Assembly: GCA_943736015.1 (NCBI GenBank)
Contig: OX031060.1
Span: 19,731,231 to 19,795,230 of the forward strand
From: Tridacna crocea
Lineage: Eukaryota; Mollusca; Bivalvia; Cardiida; Cardiidae
Direction of reading: 5' to 3'
Length of the DNA: 64,000 nt
Part shown: positions 9,945-19,811 of the stretch, piece by piece
Numbering within the stretch: the first letter of the stretch is position 1
Layout of the letters: every line of letters starts with the position of its first letter
Notes under the pieces: generated by a model
What the model saw: only the letters and a program-made list of their open reading frames with translations
The model's database searches: none
What the model was told of the DNA's origin: nothing
Made by a program: the position numbers and the translations under genes

Positions 9945-12900
9945 GTTTGTTGTTTTAGTTACTTTCTGTCCCAATAGCTTTTTCTGCATCAGTTACTCTT
10001 TATCGAGCCATGTCGTTTTTTGGACACCTGTAGGAAATAGGCTTTTGAAAACATTTGGGAAAAGGAAAAAGCTCATATTGACTTTTTGTTGTTATTTGTT
10101 TTCTATTTCTTTCCTATTTGTAGGTGTAATTGTATCTTATTAACACAGCAATCGATTACAAGTCTATTTTTTTATCATGTATAGAGCGTCCTCGACAATA
10201 ACGGGTAAGAAGCATCGTTTCCATGCACACACATTACGTATATCCCTAATCATGCCGATGACGTTTGAAATTATATGCAGCGTGCTAGGTCTATTTCGGT
10301 CCGTATTCACCAACTATTCTTAAGAACATTCTTGGGATTATTCTTCAGAATTTCGTCAGTGTGAAAGTAACAGAACTTCTGATTGGCTAAACCAATTGGT
10401 TTAGCCAATCAGAAGTCCTGTTACTTTCACAGTCAGAAAATCTTGAAGATTTAGACAAAGAATGTTCTTAAGAACGGTTGGTGAATACGGACCTTGAATT
10501 TGAAAAAAATGTGTCTAGGGATTTTCTTCCAATCTTAAAAAAATATTGATAAAGTTTTCGTTAACATATTTTTCACTCGTCACTGTGCTTTTGTGGAGGA
10601 ATTGGGAGAAGAAGGTCAAATTCTCTTCCTCTAGTATCATATCCGAACTCAAAATCCCATGATTTCAAGATTTAGCTGGTTATTTCAGTTATTAGGTACA
10701 TGTACATGTATTTAGTCCACAAAGTTTCCATGTCACTTGCATTGAGGTTTTGCCCGTTTCATGTAACTCTATATACTTTATATGTATACTTTTTATATGC
10801 CACACTTCAGACTCACCCACCACAACCAGCTCTAACGTGTCGTCAGGTCTGGACGAATCTACGATCCTGCTAATTGTATTGGTTGTCACTGTCGTCCTGG
10901 TTCTCACCTTCATCATTATTATTTGTGGTGTCTTATATTACAAAAGGCGGAAACAGCAGTTGGAGAAAGGGCAAGTAAAAGAAGTCTGTCAGTCTGTCTG
11001 TCTGTCTGTGTGTCTTACCAGCACTAGAACATGACTCTTTTATGCAGGGACCGACCCAACAATTCATAATTTATAACATAACAGCGCATAGGCCCCTTTC
11101 TGTAACTAAATAAGATTTTTGACCACGTATCAACAGCTTATGCTTGCAAGTACACGTTTTAAGCAGCGCTATATAAAGTTTTACAAAACAACAAAATGGA
11201 TCTAGGACATTTGCCCCCGGACTTGTGCCCCCCCGGACTTGTGCCCCCGGACTTTTGCCCCCTTAGGACATCTGCCACCTGGACGTTTGCCCCCTGACAT
11301 CTGCCCCCCTAGGACATCTGCCCCCCAGACATCTGCCCCCTTAGGACATGTGCCCCCCTGGGACATCTGCCCCCCCCCCCCCGACATGTGCCCCCCGGAC
11401 ATCTGCCCCCTGGACATCTGCCCCCTCAGTTTGTTTACAACTTGGACGGCTAGCTCCTTTAAGGGACAATCTCAAAAAAGCAACTTTGAGATATACATGT
11501 ATATCGTAATTTTGACCGGCACTATGAAAAAGATCTCTCAGCTATTGTATCGTTAGGTGCTATTTTGTTGAAAATCTTCGGCTGATTAATTGATTTCAGT
11601 TTTAATATCAAACTTCAGGTATGATAACTATATCTAGTCAGTTACTCATCTGGTACGCCTGCTGTAAACCCCGATAAAAAATTCTTTTTTTTTTTTGCAT
11701 TTTGAGAAAAATAAAGCAAAATTCAGGATGTTATTAGTTCTTCAACATCATTTAGAAGAGGCTTATCGTTTCCCAGGAGGCAGTTGTCCTTCGGAGGCAA
11801 ATATCCAGGGGCAGATGTCCTACCAGGGCAAATGACCGGGAGGGGATGTCCTAAGGGGGCGAATGTCCGGGGGCAGATGTCCAGGGGGCAAATGTCCGGG
11901 GGGTATATGTCCTATGGGGCTGATGTCCTACGGGGGCGAATGTCCGGGTGGCAGATGTCCAGGGGGCAGATGTCCTAAAGGGGGCAGATGTCCTACGGGG
12001 GAAATGACCGGAAGGGATGTCCTAATGGGGGGCGAATGTCCGGGGGCAGATGTCCAAGGGGCAAATTTCCAGGGGGCAAATGTCCTACGGGGGCAGATGT
12101 CCTACGGGGTGAATGTCCGGGTGGCAGATGTCCAGGGGGCAGATGTCCTAAGGGGGCAGATGTCCTACGGGGGCAAATGCCCGGGGGGCAGATGTCAAGG
12201 GGGCAGGTGAGAGAGAGAGAGGGGGGCAGATGTCCAGGGGGCAGGTGTCCTATAGGGGCAAAAGTCCGGGGGCAGATGTCCAGGGGGCAAATGTCCTGTT
12301 CCCCGACAAAATATGGGCCAAGACCAAATTGAAAGCATTGGCAGACGACGAATTAAACCCCGAATACCTCTAGTGCTGCATTGCATTAAGTTTTATTGAT
12401 AGTTGATAAATACGGATTTATACAGGTATAATACTTTTGCACATTTTAACGGACCAGAAATTTCTTTATGCCTATCTTGAAATTATTTATAGATACTTTT
12501 GTTAGTTTCCAGAAAAGGGAAGTAATGTACTATCTTTCTTTGTAATGAAAATATAGTTGTTTTAGATTTATAAATGATAATTCTAGAAAAGACAAAAAGG
12601 GAAAAGTGGCTTGATTAAAGCAGTACAATAACACTCTTTTTTAGTCATAGCAAATTTTGTAGGATAATTTATTGTGGAAATAGCTGTTTTCTATTAGGGG
12701 TCTACTGCGTTAATTGTTGCTAAAATGATGGAGTTAGAAAAAAAATGTGGGAAATGGAGAAAATGCTGATTATCAGCATTTTCTCCTTTTCCCATATTTT
12801 TTTTTCAAAAACTGTCCCTTTCAGTGTCGTTAAAGGTCGGGATTATCAGGTAAAGGGTTAAACAAAAAAAAACAAAAACAAACAAAAAGAGTTTCTCGAA

Positions 12901-15900
12901 ACTTAGAAAGAGTTTCTTTTATTGCAGTGATAAAGAGCTTCCAATTTATGGAGAGATTTCTACGCCCTATAGGTATGAACACATTTCCCCGACTCATCAT
13001 CAATTTATGGATATCTATAGACTTTAAAATCTATTTTTTTGATATGTGACTAAACCTTCATTAATCAACCCATTACCACACAATTCCTACTTTTGACGCC
13101 CTTGAAAAAGAAGCCTTTTGAAAACGCTATAGGAAAAGGAGAAAATGCTGGTAACCAGCATTTTCTCCTTTTCCGACAGTGTTTTCTACCCTACCCAGAA
13201 CAAATTTCAATTTTTCAGTCACTTTTATTTTGTCGTCTGCAAATGCTTTCAATTTGGACCAGTCTAAAATATTGTCGTTTGGTATTGAGTTAAGTCCACT
13301 AGTCCTTTGACATGTATAAAGTTGACCAATAGTTACAAGTTTCAACTCAGCGCAGGCTGACGATTGTAGGAAAGAAAGTATCTGGAAAAAAAGAACCAGG
13401 ATAAAAAGTATCAGAAAAAAAGTGTCAGGAAAAAAAGTATCACTTCACAAAAAAAGAGACTAAGTTAATAATTATGTTATTTGTTTTAGATACTCTCGTG
13501 AAAATATTACCGATGGTGTTCACTCGATGAAATAAATTTCGATCTTTCACCGAAAAAAACAAATATCCTCTATGTATTCTACATTAGAATTATAATACCT
13601 ATTGGTAAATGCTGGCCTGTACTCACCAACCTTTCATAACAACATTATTAGTCTGGTTCTCAAGTAAAGTCGGACTTTTTAAATGAACACAGCTTCTCAT
13701 TGGCCAAACCAAATAGCCAAGCAAATCGGTATTTTGTTACTTTCTCATTCCAGACTCGGATCTTAAAATACGTAATTGAGGATATATGGTGAATGCAAAC
13801 CCTTTTATTAAAATAAGATTTTCGTTTTTTTTAGCCTATGTAAACTATGTTGCCTAGTGACAGTGTTATAGAACATAACTGTTGCAAATAATTATGGCTT
13901 GCATTAAAAGCCCAGTACGCGTCAAAAGTAAACGAAGTGCCCGGATGTTAAAATCTAAATGATACATTTAAAAGTGTGAAAATCCAAGTGAAAATAATCT
14001 TTGACTGTCCGATCAGTCCAAGAGTAAGTTGCTGAAAGAAAAATGAAATTTAAAATCAAGTAAAATGTGAACAAAAAAAATTCACTTTTCTGCCTTCGAC
14101 TTACACCGACCATGTAGTATCAAATTGTCATCTTCAAAATAATATCCCTACTTTACAATATTATGCATGGTGAATAGCATTGTATTTTATCACCCCTTTT
14201 GTTTACTTTTTGCCGCTGTTGCGGGTGTTGGTGCTCATTGACAACACACGGTCTATGGAAATTCCTTTGCTACATGCAAACTTAGACTATTTTATCAATG
14301 CAGATGCATATCATTTTGCGTTGCCATTGAATCTAATACATTTTGTTTAATTTGAATAATAATCCTTTAAATTTCCATAAATCAGATTGATCTCTCTGTT
14401 CCGCTAGGTTAGATTTCAAATACGAATTAAATAATTCATGTGCCAACGAAAGCTGTCTAAAGTTATGAATCAAGTTGGGTTGTGGCACATAAGCTGATGC
14501 ACTTTGAACAGTCAGAGACAAGGGTCAAAGATCAACAAACAATATAAATAGCGTTCTAAATTTCATTATCGACAATTCTCTTAATATTAACCATTTGCCA
14601 AACAAGATAGATGAGATAGATGAGATAGAAGCCTTTTGAAAACATTGTGGGAAAAGGAGAAAATGCTGGTAACCAGCATTTTCTCCTTTTCCCACAATGT
14701 TTTCTACCCTACTGGAAACAAATTTCAATTTTTGAGTTACATTCATTTCGTCATCCGCAACTGCTTTTAATTTGGACTGGTCTAAAATTTTGTCGTTTGG
14801 TTAAATGTTAAAGAAACGCAGTTTCATTTTAATAGCCCTAAGGAGGTTAGGTGCGACTCAAGTGCAGTCTAATTTTGGATCTGCACTGTCCGGTAGGGAA
14901 ACATCTTTTATCCTAAAAGACAGCTAAGAAGTATCTTTTCACATATTCAGTATGAAAAAGGTTTAAAAAAAAAGTGACTGTTTTCGCCAATAAGAAATTG
15001 TGTTTTTCTAGCTGAATCAAGAATAAGACTGAGAGTGGAGTTTAGATTGGTTTAGAATGAAAAAAAAAACGGGCCCAGACTTTCTGTTTTTGCAGCGTAT
15101 CGGACAAAATTGTGTCTGATAACACCAATATTGAAATGAACAGCATCTATACAACTGCTACCCCGAATAACTACGAAGGGTACAGAAACCAGGGTGCAAA
15201 CCGTAGCATTGATTCCTATCAACGGTCCAACACAAGCACGTACAAAGATAAATACTCCAGTGACCGGAAACAGTACAGACGTTCCCGTTCACAAGACGAT
15301 GTACTATATGATGACGGGGTTCGGTTTCATGTAAGATGATTATCGGTTTGGTACCAATTAATAAAAGTTACCCTTTACCACAAAATCTCGTGTGCCAATA
15401 ACCGTTATGAAAAAGGAGTCTGAAATTTTAATATGAAATGGAAAGATTTAGAAATAAAAAAAAAATACATTTCATTTTTCGACGTACTTTTATGAGCCGG
15501 TGTAATGCAGAGCAATGACCCCGATTACAAAATGACCTATAGGTCATTTCTCGACGTAGAGGAATGACCCACGGGTCATTTTTCTACGTAGAAAAAATAC
15601 CCGGGTCATTATTCTACGTCGAGAAATGACCCATGGGTCATTTCTCGACGTCGAGAAATGACCCATGGGTCAGTTTGTAATGGGGGTCATTTCTCTGCAT
15701 TACACCGGCTTTTGACCTTAACCTTTGTATTTATATTCTCGAATGATAACAAAAAAAGTGACTTGGGGTTGACGAAAGAAAAGTTGACAGTATTCTGCGA
15801 ACCCCATGCTTGCCTATTTTTGGGCCCATATGGGACACCAATATACATGTGTTACTACTGCTAACCAATACCACCAGGCGGTTGTTTGCGCCTAAGCAAA

Positions 15901-18413
15901 TGATTATGATGGGGGACAGGTAATTATTTATGTACATGAATTGGAATTTTGGTATTTTACAGGTTACCGTAAAACATGACTCTGTACGTCTACATAATTT
16001 TCTGCCATATCAATTTAACCCTTTACCAAACAATCCCTGGTTTTTACGACCCTAAGATAGAAGCCTTTTGAAAACATTGTGGGAAAAGAAAAAAATGCTG
16101 GTAACCAGCATTTTCTTCTTTTCCCACAATGTTTTCTACCCAGCTGGAAACAAATTTTAATTTATGAGTTAAGTTTAATTTGTCGCCTGCAAGTGCTTTT
16201 AATTCGGACCGGTCTAAAATGTTGGCATTTGGTTAAGAGTTAAACAGCAATTGATCTTCTCTCCAGCCTTCTTTTTTAAGTCTGATTATTAATATTGAAA
16301 AATATCTATAACTGAACACGTTACTTTTCCCAAATACATGTATATGAAATAAGGAAGGAAAAAGGAAAGTTGCTAGCGGGATTACTTTTCATCATTTCTC
16401 TTCATGCTTAACCACAAAAGTGTTTCAGTGTTCATGTTCTAGTATCTCTAACGCTGCCAACCTCTTTTGACCCTTTCCAAAACAATTGTCCTTGTTTTTA
16501 CGTGTCTGTAGTTAAAGTCTTTTGAAAACACTGTGAAAAGAAGAAATTGCTCGTAACGAGCAATTTCTCATTTTCCTACAGTGTTTTCTACCCTTCTTGA
16601 GAACTTTCTGCCATTTTCTCCAAATCTAAAATTGTCGTCTGCAAACTCTTTGGGTTTGGAAGGGTCCAAAATTTATCGCTTGGGAAAGGGTCAATCAAAA
16701 AGGTCTATCCCTTTTTCAATATCCAGGATTTACATGTAAGCGAACCTTACGAACACCGTTGGAGGCGAGGAAATGACAGAAGCTCCTATCGTCACCGTTT
16801 GTACGAGAAAGCCCCACGTGACACGAGATGTCCGCCAGCAGGACGGCCACGACGTTTGCCCAGATATCCCTTATACTCTCAGGATATAGAAATGAGACAC
16901 TCGAAGTCTGCCGAAAACATTTCTTCTAAAATGAAAAATTCCTTTTACAGAGATGAACTAATTTGGTAAACACATGACCTTTTATGGTGATTTAAAAATC
17001 TTGATCCCTTTGCTAGACAGTAAGGTGTCCAGCATTTAACTTTTTTTCAACAATAATTTTTTTTTACCTTTTCAAGGACAATTTCAATAATTTGAGCCAC
17101 ATTCTATTTGTATTCTGCCGATACATTATTAGTTGTATGGTCTGGTGGCAGGGGACTTGGAAACTTGTTCACGGCTGTGGTGAATCATGTCGCCACCTCA
17201 CCGAGGTGGCGACATGATTCACCACAGCCATAAACAGCCGTGAACAAGTTTCCAATTCCACTGCCACCTGACCGTACAACGAATGTATTATACTGCAAAG
17301 CTTTACCCTTTCAAAGCACGTTAAGCGAAATTTTCCTGTTTTGTAATTTTACCAATCGAGTATGCTGACGAAATAGAAATTCCCTTCTGTGTGCCCCAAT
17401 TCAATGAAGACTGACGTCACTGGAAACTGACGTCACTAAAACGTGCAGTTTGGTGCATAAATGTGCAGTCTGGTGATCGATCGACGCCATTTGTGATGTT
17501 GTGTTGCACGTGTAGTGATGTTTACGGGGCACTCAAAAGGGAAACTGGTTTTTACGTGGTTTTTGCCAGGGAACATGATATATATGGTCCCGGCATGTTA
17601 ACCGATCTGATCAGGAGAAATTTCTTTGCAGTATAATAATTTGACTAGTCTCTGAAGTATTGTACTTTGGTAGGATGTAAAATAACGAAAGTTTTTGAAC
17701 GGGTAATTAGAAAATTGTGTTTATAACCAGCATCTTATCGTAATTCCAGGATACATTCAATCCAAGCAGTCATATTCTCCATTCTTACAGATTAAATGAA
17801 TAAAAAGAGATCAAACTCCAAGTGTCATTTTGACGAAATATTTTAATCTCAACTAGTTTCGGATATTTCAAACTTTTTATTAAGAGATATATTGTTTATC
17901 ATTACATTTTGTGATCCAAAAGGTCAAATTTAAAATTCTGTAGTCTGGTGGACCATACTTTTTCTCAATTAATGCCCTTTTCATTTTGCCATATAATTTG
18001 CCAAAATCTATATCACCCTTTCTTTCATTTTCTTCAAGTTCTGTGATTTTATTTGGGCATTTCTTTGATATAAACGGAAGTATTTTTACTTTTTCAGCCG
18101 AAGTTTTAGACGTGATCAGTATCTATGGGGTAGCATGTAAGTAGTCTTATTGGTATTCGTCGCTTATCATCTAAGATTCCTTCTTAACTCATTATCAAAC
18201 AACAATATTTTAGGCTTGTCCAAATTGAAAGCATTTGCAGACAACAAAATAAAAGTGATTGAAAATTTGAAATTTGTTGTATGAAGGGTAGAAAAATTGT
18301 GGGAAAAGGAGAAAATGCTGGTAACCAGCATTTTCTCCTTTTCCCACATTGTTTTCTAAAGGCTTCTTTCTCAGGGGCGTCAAAAGTAGGGGTTGTGTGG
18401 TAATGGGTTTAAG

Positions 18414-18454
<41 letters not shown>

Positions 18455-18551
18455 AGGTAATTTACCATACAATGTAATATACTTTCTTTTATCTTTTAAT
18501 AGGGCCAATCTCTCTGAATGGAATATACCACGTCTTTATTATGGGAAATAA
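9744..18551 (+). CDS. Sushi-domain single-pass membrane protein with tyrosine-rich tail (3' part of gene)
   Basis: Seven exons join in phase: 9744-9944, 10811-10970, 12928-12972, 15096-15330, 16727-16965, 18098-18136, 18503-18551 (stop TAA 18549-18551), giving about 322 visible residues. Residues 2-67 form a CCP module with four cysteines ending in a G-Q-W...P-Y-C pattern. A short Ser/Thr stalk follows, then a hydrophobic helix at about 86-111 and a basic stop-transfer KRRK. The cytoplasmic tail of about 210 residues has roughly 19 tyrosines, including PIYGEI, NSIYTTA and VLYDDGV, and many Arg/Ser. The N-terminus (signal peptide, further modules) lies upstream and was not found. Known: CCP modules mediate extracellular binding. 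Inferred: a surface receptor or adhesion protein whose tail may be tyrosine-phosphorylated. The gene family was not recognised. Introns carry MITEs and minisatellites. Confidence 0.8.
10303..10497. mobile_element. ATTGGCTAA palindromic MITE, copy 1
   Basis: Ends GGTCCGTATTCACCAACTAT and its inverse. The centre GATTGGCTAAACCAATTGGT reads the same on both strands. Lies in the Sushi gene between the CCP and transmembrane exons. Confidence 0.75.
10811..10970 (+). CDS. Exon: stalk and transmembrane helix
   Basis: The acceptor is cacacttcag. The exon encodes a Thr/Ser stalk, about 26 hydrophobic residues starting ILLIVLVVTVV, then YYKRRKQQLEKG. The exon must end at 10970 before GCAAGT to match the phase of the next exon. 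The only nearby GT donor (10975) would leave the wrong phase and produce an immediate stop. Confidence 0.75.
11206..11432 (-). repeat. Minisatellite array, inverted half
   Basis: About 12 tandem units of roughly 17 bases, consensus GGACATCTGCCCCCT. It is the reverse complement of the array at 11775-12298. Open in several frames because of its composition, not because it is coding. Confidence 0.85.
11775..12298 (+). repeat. Minisatellite array, direct half
   Basis: About 30 units of GGGGGCAGATGTCCTA-type sequence with variants (CGGGGGCGAATGTCC, AGGGGGCAAATGTCC). A GAGAGAGAGAGA interruption lies near 12210. Confidence 0.87.
12353..12712 (+). mobile_element. GACCCGTAATA-ended MITE, copy 2
   Basis: About 360 bp, in the GC-AG intron of the Sushi gene. 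Confidence 0.65.
12735..12861 (-). mobile_element. TTAA MITE, right half
   Basis: Palindrome plus right arm ending in TTAA (12858-12861). The left arm is replaced by an older repeat. Confidence 0.7.
12928..12972 (+). CDS. Small exon: tail segment with YGEI motif
   Basis: A 45-nt exon between ttttattgcag and GTATGA reads DKELPIYGEISTPY. Its phase (1 leading and 2 trailing bases) fits both neighbours exactly. YGEI is a candidate SH2-binding motif. Confidence 0.7.
13065..13293 (+). mobile_element. TTAA palindromic MITE, type A
   Basis: Complete, with left target TCAA and right TTAA. Lies in an intron of the Sushi gene. Confidence 0.85.
13490..13572 (+). mobile_element. CRE-type palindromic repeat, right-arm fragment
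   Basis: Only the right arm (ATTACCGATGGTGTTCACTC onward) remains. Confidence 0.6.
13610..13806. mobile_element. ATTGGCTAA palindromic MITE, diverged copy
   Basis: GCCTGTACTCACCAACC to GGTGAATGCAAACCC with CTCATTGGCCAAACCAAATA inside. Arms diverged. Confidence 0.5.
14587..14811 (+). mobile_element. TTAA palindromic MITE, type A
   Basis: Complete. The left arm has a GATAGATGA tandem in place of the usual bases. A clean 65-bp central palindrome lies at about 14637-14702. Confidence 0.85.
15096..15330 (+). CDS. Exon: tyrosine-rich tail
   Basis: The acceptor is tctgtttttgcag and the donor is GTAAGA. The 78 codons are rich in Tyr, Ser, Asn and Arg, and include MNSIYTTATPNNYEGY and DDVLYDDGVRFH. 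Nothing here looks like a folded domain; it is probably a disordered signalling tail. Confidence 0.8.
15496..15709. repeat. Palindromic satellite block bounded by GCCGGTGTAATGCAGAG
   Basis: Ends are inverted repeats. Inside, palindromes AATGACCCATGGGTCATT and TCTCGACGTCGAGA alternate about every 16 bases, so the block is a palindrome at two scales. Confidence 0.8.
16015..16243 (+). mobile_element. TTAA palindromic MITE, type A
   Basis: Complete, TTAA at both ends, in a Sushi-gene intron. Confidence 0.87.
16467..16694 (+). mobile_element. TTAA palindromic MITE, type C
   Basis: Complete except that the ends read TTGA and TCAA. It stops 32 bases before the exon at 16727. Confidence 0.82.
16727..16965 (+). 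CDS. Exon: basic tail segment, with an alternative stop
   Basis: The acceptor follows a pyrimidine tract ending atatccag. It encodes DLHVSEPYEHRWRRG through NSFYRDELI. If the donor at 16966 (G|GTAAAC context) is used, the frame continues into 18098-18136. If it is not used, the frame stops at TAA 16967-16969 and the protein ends in RDELIW. Confidence 0.75.
17124..17640 (+). mobile_element. Composite repeat: 150-bp palindrome plus TGACGTCA body, copy 1
   Basis: The palindrome around GGTGGCGACATGATTCACCA is followed by a body bounded by TTATACTGCAAAG and CTTTGCAGTATAATAA. The body carries two TGACGTCACT motifs. Confidence 0.7.
18098..18136 (+). CDS. Exon: 39-nt tail segment
   Basis: Flanked by tactttttcag and GTAAGT. 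It reads RSFRRDQYLWGS, with 1 leading and 2 trailing bases, matching the preceding donor phase and the following acceptor. Confidence 0.6.
18184..18412 (-). mobile_element. TTAA palindromic MITE, type A
   Basis: Complete, in the last intron of the Sushi gene. Confidence 0.87.
18417..18452. repeat. (GA)n microsatellite
   Basis: About 17 GA units in the last intron of the Sushi gene. Confidence 0.9.
18503..18551 (+). CDS. Terminal coding exon of the long form
   Basis: The acceptor is atcttttaatag. It encodes ANLSEWNIPRLYYGK and stops at 18549-18551. An AATAAA overlaps the stop (18547-18552), too close to be the functional polyadenylation signal for certain. Confidence 0.6.
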
Positions 18552-18699
18552 ACGACCAGCAAAGACTTATGTCACTGTGATTACTAAAGGGTTTTCTGGT
18601 TGAGCTGAACTAACAAAAAAAAAAAAATCGCAATCGGTTGAGATACAAGTATTTTGTAATCTTTTTTGTGTTTGACATTGGACGTTCATATGTGGTAAT

Positions 18700-18856
18700 A
18701 TTTGCAGATGACAAATCAAATTGGATCGAACCTGTGTTAGAAAGCCAAATGGTTAAAAAGAAAAAATAGTTACCAGCATTTCTCCTTTTTCCGCTTTGTT
18801 TTTCAAAATTATTCTTCTTAGGGGTTGTTCAAAACAGGAGATTGTATAGTAAAATG
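18700..18856 (-). mobile_element. TTAA MITE, degenerate
   Basis: Decayed copy with partial arms and half a hairpin, directly joined to the next copy. Confidence 0.45.
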
Positions 18857-19085
18857 TTCACCCTTTACCAAACAATCCCTGGTGTTTACGACCCTGATAT
18901 AGAAGTCTTTTGAAAACATTGTGGAAAAAGAAGAAAATGCTGGTAACCAGCATTTTCTTCTTTTCCCACAATGTTTTCTACCCTGCTGGGAACAAATTTC
19001 ATTTTTTGAACTACAGTTATTTTGTAGTCTGCAAGTGCTTTCAATTTGGACCAGTCTAAAATTTTTTCGTATGGTAACGGGTTAA
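18857..19085 (+). mobile_element. TTAA palindromic MITE, type A
   Basis: Complete. The left target has mutated to TTCA. Confidence 0.85.
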
Positions 19086-19446
19086 ACTATAACATGGTCG
19101 CAACTTCAGACGTAACTAACGACATGCACTGTCCTTCCCATTTATTTTAATATTTTATAGGCCTCTTTAGAAGTTCAAATTTTTACATGACATTTTTCAC
19201 TTGTACAGCTATAATTTATGGTAACATCGATTAGATCTAGCACTTTATCAGTCGTTAAAATTTCAGAACTGTCAACGGTGAAAGAATTTACCGACAATAG
19301 AATACATGTGGATCAAATGATTAGACTCCATGAAAGGGTAGAAAACATGGTTTGAAAAGGACAAAATACTGGTCCCTAATAGTTTTCCTTTTCCTACGAT
19401 GTCTACAAATACTTGGGTTGTGCTCTATTAAAGGGGGGGGGGGGGC

Positions 19447-19674
19447 TTAACCCTTTCCCAAACGACAAATTTTAGACTCTTCCAAACTGAAAGAGTTCGC
19501 AGACGACAATTTTAACCTTCATAACAACGGCAGAAAACTATCTGAACGGGCAGAAAACACTGTGGGAAAAGGGGAAATTGCTCGTTACGAGCAATTTCTC
19601 CTTTTCTCACAGTGTTTTCAAAAGACTTGTACTGCAGACACATAAAAACAAGGGCTTGTTTGGGAAGGGGTTAA
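19447..19674 (-). mobile_element. TTAA palindromic MITE, type C
   Basis: Complete, TTAA at both ends, centre TTGCTCGTTACGAGCAA. A decayed type A remnant lies at 19255-19420. Confidence 0.87.
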
Positions 19675-19811
19675 TGCATCTGCAAAAAGAATTGACCCAG
19701 GTAGCAGTCCGCGCAGGCTGACCCGGGCCAAAACTTTTTTTTTCTCTATAGGGCAATTTCCTACATGTCAAAGGAGTAGTTTACCTAAAAAAAACCCAGT
19801 CGGATGTAAGA

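Noticed and set aside
11202-12386. Several overlapping frames of about 63-115 codons rich in Gly, Pro, Arg and Cys
   Set aside because: Translations of the minisatellite arrays; open in several frames on both strands.
15496-15709. CRISPR-like array
   Set aside because: Regular spacing comes from short palindromes with no unique spacers, in an animal genome.
17757-17800. Acceptor-like attccag near 17770
   Set aside because: No phase-compatible open exon follows.
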